Shown in pieces: positions 55,783 through 64,000 of a stretch of 64,000 nt of DNA. The first letter of the stretch is position 1. Every line of letters begins with the position of its first letter. The notes under the pieces were generated by a model. It ran no database searches. It was not told the origin of the DNA and saw only the letters and a program-made list of their open reading frames with translations. The stretch is from Branchiostoma floridae (Eukaryota > Chordata > Leptocardii > Amphioxiformes > Branchiostomatidae): the NCBI RefSeq assembly GCF_000003815.2, contig NC_049992.1, positions 10,697,266 to 10,761,265 on the forward strand. Reading direction: 5' to 3'. Both the position numbers and the translations under genes were made by a program.

Positions 55783-58700
55783 ATGGGGAAGAACAACAAA
55801 TCTGCAGAGCTAAGGAAGCGAAAACAAGAAAAGCAGGAAAATGGTGCAAGTCACGTGACCAATGACGACGACAAAAAGTCCGACATGCCATCAAGAAGAG
55901 GGTCTGCAACAAGGCATGCCGGGAAGCCTATCGACACGTTATTCTATGTAGCGGGTGCTTTTCTCCTTGGAGCGATTCTTATGGCGTTTCTTAATGGCCC
56001 AAAGGAAAGCCCCAACTTTCCAACACAAACGTCCGACACCAAACCAATAGAAAACGCGGACAAAATTAAACAGCCAGAAAAAGAAGCCAAGTCTTTCCTA
56101 CCTCCTAAACAAGAAAAAGCAAACCAAGAAAGTATAATCGAGCAAGACTTTAAGAGACCTTGGTATCATTACCCCCGTGTGACCGACAAAAGCGCAAAGA
56201 TACCCAGAAAAGCTGAGGAATTACGTCCTGATAAAGTCGACCTAATAGAAGAGAGTGACGCAGCAGGAGGATGGAAGCCTGCAGACAGCGAGACCAGGCA
56301 GACACTGTCGACGTCATCATGTCTGATTGACAGACACTACGTAGATGACGTCACTCCACAAATGTTCAGAGACAACTTCAGGTAAAATAGTTCTGATCTC
56401 TTTCGTCATGAGATACATGGAATGAACCTTTTAGAAAGGAGGCAGATGTTTCGTGTATAATTAGTTCTAGATAACGTTTGCCATACATTTTTGAAGTATC
56501 TTATTGTCGTACAATAAAGTTATTCTTCTATGATAAAGGAAGTGGGTTTGTAAAGATGCCTGATTGAGAAAAGATTGAATACCTTACATCACTTTCCGTC
56601 ACACTTATACCATTCAAGATACTATAAATTAGTTATTCAATACTGTTTGGAACATGTTGCACTGTAATAGCTGTAGTAATAGATCTATGCCTTTTCCCAA
56701 GTTGTTTTAACACTAAGAATCTTCCATTTCCCAGGTATAAAAACCCGCTCATCATCAGGTTCCGGAATGGCGCCTCAGGGTGGATAAACACACAGGAATG
56801 TGGCAAACAGAACCTACTGGAGAAATACTCCGGCTGGACCGTCCGATCAGGTGAGAAAAGGGATGGAGGGTAGGGGCAGCTATTAGGTGAGAGGGTATGA
56901 ACAAACTTGGAAATGGTAAATGGGAAATGTACTGTGGTAAATGAACAAGTGACACTGTGGTAAAAAGTCAAGTGGTTGCTACCCATGAGCTTTTGAATGC
57001 TTTATGTTGTTTGCATATGGTCCAGGTCCAATGGTCAAGGCAAACCTCTATGGTCATCTTAAAGCCGGTGTGTTACGCCGAACGGCGGTTATATACAGAT
57101 ACAGATACAGAATGGCATTTTTGGCAACTCCTCAAGGACATTGCCGATTTCTGTTTGCTGACTTTGTTGTGAGTTTTGTGTACCAGGAACTGCCAAATGC
57201 ACCACCTGTGACATGATTATGTTAAGATATAGGGCTGACGGATATATATACGTGTTTGATACAGGTACATCTTTAGACATAGTGCGTTACGGTGGTGTAG
57301 GAGACAACGAGACGTCTTTCTACGAGTTCCTATCGACTATGGCAGGGCAGAAGGATGAGGAGCCGCGGTTAGTTTGCTTTGTTTTGCCGTTTAAGCGTAA
57401 AAATATTGCTAAATCAAGACCTGAGTTGTTGGGAATAACTTGCTTTTAACTTAATTTATGCAAATACGTTCCATACTAAAATAAGCGCAAAAAAGCTTAA
57501 TTCTCATTTCTATTTTAGACAGATCTGTGACAGGGATTTTTACCGAGACAGCCACCTGGACCAAACAGTCAATCCCCCTGCATTTCTTTCGGTAAGTTTC
57601 AAATGAAACAAACTTCTTGCTTTTTTATAAATCAATCTTGGGTAGCATTAACTGTCATAATGCCACCGGGTGCCATAATATCGCCTACAATGTTGTACAT
57701 GTAGAGGCCTTCTCAAGTTTGTCTGACACATTAAAAGTTGAATTGTATCTACCCCTCAGGGTTACTGCATTAGTACATCTCTTTAAATCACGTTTAATTC
57801 AGTATTTTTTCCAAGTGTGGCTGCACCCCGGTGGAGTTATGAGAGTAAANNNNNNNNNNNNNNNNNNNNNNNNNNNNNNNNNNNNNNNNNNNNNNNNNNN
57901 NNNNNNNNNNNNNNNNNNNNNNNNNNNNNNNNNNNNNNNNNNNNNNNNNNNNNNNNNNNNNNNNNNNNNNNNNNNNNNNNNNNNNNNNNNNNNNNNNNNN
58001 NNNNNNNNNNNNNNNNNNNNNNNNNNNNNNNNNNNNNNNNNNNNNNNNNNNNNNNNNNNNNNNNNNNNNNNNNNNNNNNNNNNNNNNNNNNNNNNNNNNN
58101 NNNNNNNNNNNNNNNNNNNNNNNNNNNNNNNNNNNNNNNNNNNNNNNNNNNNNNNNNNNNNNNNNNNNNNNNNNNNNNNNNNNNNNNNNNNNNNNNNNNN
58201 NNNNNNNNNNNNNNNNNNNNNNNNNNNNNNNNNNNNNNNNNNNNNNNNNNNNNNNNNNNNNNNNNNNNNNNNNNNNNNNNNNNNNNNNNNNNNNNNNNNN
58301 NNNNNNNNNNNNNNNNNNNNNNNNNNNNNNNNNNNNNNNNNNNNNNNNNNNNNNNNNNNNNNNNNNNNNNNNNNNNNNNNNNNNNNNNNNNNNNNNNNNN
58401 NNNNNNNNNNNNNNNNNNNNNNNNNNNNNNNNNNNNNNNNNNNNNNNNNNNNNNNNNNNNNNNNNNNNNNNNNNNNNNNNNNNNNNNNNNNNNNNNNNNN
58501 NNNNNNNNNNNNNNNNNNNNNNNNNNNNNNNNNNNNNNNNNNNNNNNNNNNNNNNNNNNNNNNNNNNNNNNNNNNNNNNNNNNNNNNNNNNNNNNNNNNN
58601 NNNNNNNNNNNNNNNNNNNNNNNNNNNNNNNNNNNNNNNNNNNNNNNNNNNNNNNNNNNNNNNNNNNNNNNNNNNNNNNNNNNNGAGTCTACTCTACTTT

Positions 58701-59016
58701 AAAGGAGCGCATATCAATTTTAGACTCTACTTACATGACTTGTATATCTCAGGATCTCCACGATGACGTGACGTTTGCCGTGGGGACCTCAGGATCTGGC
58801 GAGGCGTTCCGCACGGCGACGGACGGGTGGAGCGGGCTGGTGTTCGGCCGGCAGCGCTGGTTCCTCTACCCGCCACAACACACTCCGCCTGGAGGTGCGT
58901 TCTCAGTAACCTAATAATCATCTGCATGCCACCTGGTTCTGACCTGTTTGAATGTTTATCTTGAAAGTGAGTGGGTTTGGACGTGTGCATGTGCGTGCAT
59001 ATGTGTGTATGTTTGT

Positions 59017-59095
<79 letters not shown>

Positions 59096-61578
59096 TGTCT
59101 GTGTGTTCGTGTTTGTGTCAGTGTGTTACTCTCGTCTCATAACTTTCGTTAAGACGTGGACCAGTAACATGGCAGTACGATAGGAAGGTCCATCAAGATG
59201 CATCGATATCGAAAGTTTCATCCAATATCTTGTCACAAACTTCTTCTTTTGGTCACTACAAAGGCACAAAGACAGGATTTGTAGTGACCATATCTAGCTA
59301 GTTTAATTAGATAGCTCAATGAATTTTTTCAGAACATGATGGCATTGAAACACTCAAAACAATTTAACTTACTAATACCCTCTTTTCCTTGTAGGTTTCT
59401 GGCCAGGATACAGCGTGATTGACTGGTTCACGGACGTGTATCCAAAACTAAAAGGCAAGAAAAGGCCGATGGAGTGTGTTTTAGAGGCAGGAGAGATATT
59501 GTATCTGGTAAGAGTTTTTTTAATGATTTTTCAGGGTGGTCCCTTCAGTCAAGGTAACTGATCTTCAAGGGAGAAACAAGGTTTTCTAAACCTGGTAGAT
59601 ATCTAGAAAACCATGCACAACTACTTGCTTTGGGAGTCGGCGGGGAGAGAAATATTCTATGATAAAAGCTTGTGTCATACTAAGAAACATACGCCATGTT
59701 ATTTTCTTTTTGCCCAGCCGGAAGGCTACTACCACAGCGTGCTGAACATTGGAGAAACGGTGTCTATTAAGATGCAGAGAAAGGACGCCAGCACGAACTT
59801 GGGAAGATGGTTCTTTGAAGGTGAAGACCTCAGTTTATGCTAGGGTCACATTTCCAAACCGGGGCCCGATCTGGCTGTTTTAGAAAACGAAAAATGAAGA
59901 TGTATACTTGGAAATAAACAATAGTAATGCCAACGACTCTCATGTTACGCTTTGTGTATTTATGCGTCTTTTATATAATAGTTTTCGTGCCCGAAAGCTA
60001 CCCGGTCGGGCCCCGATTTGAAAATGTGACCTAGGCATTCGTGGACGTTGAAAAGATTCCCCTTTCTCAGATAAGATGGCTTACAACGCCTGACCATTCC
60101 AGTCTACTATTTATATTAACAGATAACTGAACAAAAGTTGAAAATAAAAGATAAACCTTCTGTAATGTTGGCGCATGCTGCGCCAAGCGGCAGTTATACA
60201 TGTCAATTAAATACTGATATATATATTCAGTCTGGAAATCACATTCTTCGTATTTCCTCTCCAAGGAAACAGGAACGCGGACAGACTTGTCGACCCTCAG
60301 TACAAGTACAAGGAGCAGGCGCGGGAGGGGCAGGTTCACGTCTTCAAGAAGCTGCATGAACTCTTACCAGGTGTGCACGGCCACATGGGTGTTCTCATAT
60401 GATTCATTCAATGTAAAAATATTATCAATACATTGTCATAAGTGGACACCCTGCGATCAAAGTCATGGTACAGAAGTAGTAGCTATAAAACAAGGCTCTA
60501 TTGAAATGCAATGCACAGCCTACGACCATAATTATCAGATATCCGTGATTCGTGTGCAGTGCCATTCTCGGCTGCTGTGAGACTAGTGTGCAAAACAAAC
60601 ATCAGATTGAAAAGTGGTGGAAATATTACGGTGGATCTTATAGTACATTCGATAACTTATTAAGTATTACTAACTATTTTGCTTCTTTAGAGAATACCGA
60701 GGTGATGCTGAGATACAGCCAAGCTCTCGCAGATGTCGATCGGACTAAAGAAGCTAAACAGGTAACATATAGTGTGAGAGATATTTTTACGTTTTCCATA
60801 TCTAAAACTTACCTTCATATGAGACATGCACTGAAAAAAGTCGCTACGTCGTTGGAGCAGATAAAAACTGTCCCTGACACACTTCTTTCGATAAACGAAT
60901 TAATTCGTGCATCCATCCATCCACTTATTCACCCTGTATCGTTTTCCACAGCTGAACCAGCGAGTGATTGAAGCTGACCCGTTCTTTGTTCACGCCTACC
61001 TGTCTCTGGCTCAAATGTACACTGAGGTAGGGCCCCATTCAAAGTTGCTTGGACTATCACACGCACAGCGCTAACACGTGTTAAACCTATTGGATGACTT
61101 GTAATATCAAGTATTAAAATAGCAATTGTAAACTTCAATGGAAGATACATGTTCGTATACGCAAGCATTGTTTTCAATTCACTCATCCTTACTTTGAACA
61201 AAATCAAGACATAGATGTACAATGTTCAATTTGTAAATGACCGTTTCTGTTCGTATCCTTAGCTTGGATTTCTAGGCCAGGCTGAGATCCTGTTCAAAGC
61301 TGCGATCAGAATGAACACGAAGTGTTGGGACGCGTACGCGCAGTACGGGGACTTCTTACTCAACCGGGCGGTATGTTGTGTGTTTTATTCTACGGTCTTA
61401 CCACGGATGAAAAACAACGGATTTTTAAGTATCAACGACCTATCTAATGAGAGAAATTAAAACGTATGAAGCAATTGTTTAATGCTGTAAAACCTGCGAA
61501 AATGCAACAACTTAACATAAATATCACTTCTTGAATGCTTAGGGCAAAGGGAAAGATGCTGCGAAGATATACGAAAAG
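55783..61578 (+). CDS. JMJD8-like JmjC protein with TPR-like C-terminus, membrane-anchored (3' end not found)
   Basis: Twelve exons join in phase: 55783-56381, 56735-56850, 57265-57367, 57519-57591, 58753-58894, 59395-59507, 59718-59820, 60266-60370, 60691-60761, 60952-61026, 61263-61370, 61543-61578; 548 aa so far. A Lys-rich cytosolic tail and a membrane helix (~51-70, TLFYVAGAFLLGAILMAFL) suggest a type II ER protein. The luminal part matches JMJD8 from CLIDRHYVDDVTPQMFRDNF through FGRQRWFLYPP to LEAGEILYLPEGYYHSVLN. JMJD8 is an ER-lumen JmjC protein. Where JMJD8 has HWH, this has R317-T-A319; only the last histidine (H388) remains, so Fe(II)/2-oxoglutarate catalysis is doubtful. Exons 9-12 form TPR-like helices (FVHAYLSLAQMYTELGFLGQAE), which JMJD8 lacks. 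The 57850-58684 gap falls in an intron, since flanking exons join in phase; the stop probably lies in or beyond the 61760 gap. Confidence 0.82.
57850..58684. other. assembly gap (835 N)
   Basis: Lies in an intron of the JmjC-TPR gene. The flanking exons join in phase 0, with spacing equal to human JMJD8, so no exon needs to be hidden here. Confidence 0.95.
58998..59112. repeat. (TG)n microsatellite
   Basis: TG dinucleotide array with TTTG and TGCG interruptions, in an intron of the JmjC-TPR gene. Confidence 0.9.
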
Positions 61579-64000
61579 GTAAGACCTACTTCGTTTTTGT
61601 TCTCCATGTAGATTATTTGATATGACACCTGTAACAGTAAAATAATGCATCCCTGTTCAAATAATGATTAAGAGTAGAATGTTCCCTTTGCTTAATCATG
61701 TCACTAAACACATCAGATTCTTATATTACATCCAGTTAAGTTAGTTTGTTCTATTGTCTNNNNNNNNNNNNNNNNNNNNNNNNNNNNNNNNNNNNNNNNN
61801 NNNNNNNNNNNNNNNNNNNNNNNNNNNNNNNNNNNNNNNNNNNNNNNNNNNNNNNNNNNNNNNNNNNNNNNNNNNNNNNNNNNNNNNNNNNNNNNNNNNN
61901 NNNNNNNNNNNNNNNNNNNNNNNNNNNNNNNNNNNNNNNNNNNNNNNNNNNNNNNNNNNNNNNNNNNNNNNNNNNNNNNNNNNNNNNNNNNNNNNNNNNN
62001 NNNNNNNNNNNNNNNNNNNNNNNNNNNNNNNNNNNNNNNNNNNNNNNNNNNNNNNNNNNNNNNNNNNNNNNNNNNNNNNNNNNNNNNNNNNNNNNNNNNN
62101 NNNNNNNNNNNNNNNNNNNNNNNNNNNNNNNNNNNNNNNNNNNNNNNNNNNNNNNNNNNNNNNNNNNNNNNNNNNNNNNNNNNNNNNNNNNNNNNNNNNN
62201 NNNNNTCAAAAGCCATCCATAAGAACGAGGTGCTGAGAAAACTGTACTCGTGGTATCAGCTATTTCTCAGTATATACACCATTTGTTATTCATTATATTT
62301 CCTCGGCTAACATTGTGTATAATGCTATGCATTGTTCAACAGAACTGTTTAAAGTTGATCTTAATGCCCATCTGTACAAATCATATTGGGAAAAGACACA
62401 GCAGAATTTTTCAAACTTTCTCAGCACCCTCTTAACACACCCTCATATCATGAGTAAAATACCAGTACACAGCTTTCTTTGTTAAATGTTAGACGTTTTC
62501 TGAAAGGTAAAAAAACGATCTAAGATATCAATTTTTTGCACGATGCTCCATCTAATCTTAGTGTCGCTTTAAAGTAATGTATCCGTAAAGGAGCTGGTAT
62601 TTTACTCACACAAACCGTTTCCCTACCTAGTATCACACATTTTCAGCACTCGTTATGATTTTCTTCAAGTTTATACACATCATGTTTAAGGGGCAACCTA
62701 GAGGTGGTACTAGTTCCTTCGGCGCTACGGCTGCTTGTCTTTTCTTCATATACATTTCAACAAATTCGCAGTAGTACTGCATATGATTATTCTAGAGCTA
62801 TGAAGAAATTTCCGCACGTTACATTCTATCTCCATCCACATCTCATGGTTCCTCTGAGGCTTCTAGGCAGTTGCATTTCAGTCTGTTGCTGTCAAGATTA
62901 TCAAGCAAAACATTTCATAGAACTGGTGTAAGTTTAAACAATGATAACTAGTGTTTTTTTCAGTTGTTAGTCTTAGGCATTTCCAAAATTGCACAATACA
63001 CAGGATGACACAGAAGATAAACTTGTAATCTGTGTTCTTTCCTCAGTGGAAACTTTTCACAACTTTAAACTGTTTGTAATGACTGTACATTCAATTCAAC
63101 AACGTTCTAATGATAACCTTCCTAAACAAATTGCATTGACTTGGCTNNNNNNNNNNNNNNNNNNNNNNNNNNNNNNNNNNNNNNNNNNNNNNNNNNNNNN
63201 NNNNNNNNNNNNNNNNNNNNNNNNNNNNNNNNNNNNNNNNNNNNNNNNNAATATGATTTAGAGGAAGAATGTTTTATTCTTGGACACAAACCAAAAATAT
63301 GTTTATAAAATAGACTTTGAAATTTTAACTAATATGGCTTATATGAAGAAGGGAAGAACTTCTGTGTCACCCTGTACAACAACACTACATTGTAGCATTA
63401 TCTTACATTAAGGCCATACAAATTAAGTTTCTCAGGTTAACAAAACTTTCTTGTAGAATGTTGTAGTCCAACCACTTGTATTCAAGTATAATTTTCTCTG
63501 GGGCTTCAAAAAAGGATTTATGTGTCAATTATCAATTTTTGGTTACTTCCAATAATTTCAGGTGAAAATCTTACTTTACTTTTGAAATAAGAAACAAAAT
63601 TTGTGTGGCCTTGGTTACATTGCACATTAAAACTTCTCTTAGCATACATTTTGATACAACATATAGGATGGAAGATTTACAATAATGATGATTACTACTT
63701 GTCTATTAATATACATTGAGAATCACATAGCGACAAGTTTGTCTCTTGAATTTGACTAGAATTCTTAGCGGACATATACGCATGGCACAGCATTCACCAT
63801 CATAATAAATAAATACAACAAGTAAAAAAAAATCAAATATGTCTTTTGCAGCATTTGCTTTGAAGGCTACTGGCCTGTTAGTCCCGATATAATGAAAAAA
63901 CAAAGAGTGCAACTTAAACAATGAAAAACATGGAAACTGGGTCCATAGGATATAAAAAAAAGGGCAAGAAAGTTGCTAAAATTTCAATGCCATATCTCAC
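61579..64000. other. 3' part of JmjC-TPR gene or spacer, with gaps 61760-62205 and 63147-63249
   Basis: No exon with TPR-like coding after 61578 was recognised. Sequence from 62206 is A+T-rich with short frames only. The two N runs hide 446 and 103 bases. The last exon or exons of the JmjC-TPR gene may be in the first gap or past the window. Confidence 0.5.

Noticed and set aside
57817-58914. Long open frame of >350 codons across 57850-58684
   Set aside because: It is almost all N; the frame exists only because unknown bases contain no stops.
58948-59183. Cys/Val-rich frames
   Set aside because: Translated (TG)n repeat.
61713-62236. Open frames on both strands over 61760-62205
   Set aside because: Same artefact: an assembly gap, not coding sequence.

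Overview
The window looks like nuclear DNA of an invertebrate chordate, most probably amphioxus (Branchiostoma). Genes are split by short introns with GT-AG borders, conserved proteins match vertebrate lengths, introns and spacers are packed with small inverted-repeat elements, and EGF, C-type lectin and LRR membrane proteins are prominent. Species is inferred, not shown. Exon borders were placed by hand from splice signals, reading phase and family similarity. Four runs of N (40447-40546, 57850-58684, 61760-62205, 63147-63249) are assembly gaps.

Layout. 339-2520 (+): last five exons of an ABCG half-transporter. 5719-9600 (-): complete SLC33A1-type acetyl-CoA transporter, head to head with 11189-15831 (+), complete PPP1R7/SDS22. 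18951-27731 (-): POLR2H (RPB8), four exons giving exactly 150 aa; its 6.8 kb third intron holds an uninterrupted opposite-strand gene (21179-22972) for a protein with two PTB-like domains. 30636-44020 (+): a type II membrane protein with a Ser/Thr-rich stalk, at least 20 one-exon EGF modules and a C-terminal C-type lectin domain. 45520-49240 (+): a GAL3ST-type Golgi sulfotransferase. 51292-54104 (+): a two-exon LRR receptor with a tyrosine-containing tail. 55783-61578 and beyond (+): a membrane-anchored JMJD8-like JmjC protein with C-terminal TPR-like helices, whose HxH metal motif is absent.

Mobile DNA. The most striking element is present twice (28891-29346 and 45841-46301): a miniature LTR retroelement (TRIM) of two ~177 bp LTRs around ~105 bp, with a primer-binding-like TGG site, a polypurine tract and 4 bp target duplications (AAAG, TGCG). 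Its LTR carries a tRNA-like stretch with Pol III box A and box B. Two 578 bp mariner deletion derivatives (16531-17108, 36133-36710) keep about 40 bp inverted repeats, TA target sites and an open frame for the transposase DNA-binding N-terminus. Many other hairpin or inverted-repeat elements and LINE 3' relics occur.

The genes do not form one pathway. The second half (30-62 kb) is rich in membrane or secretory-pathway proteins (EGF-lectin, sulfotransferase, LRR receptor, JMJD8-like), and it contains the lineage-specific novelty: a recently and repeatedly duplicated EGF exon array with decayed copies.
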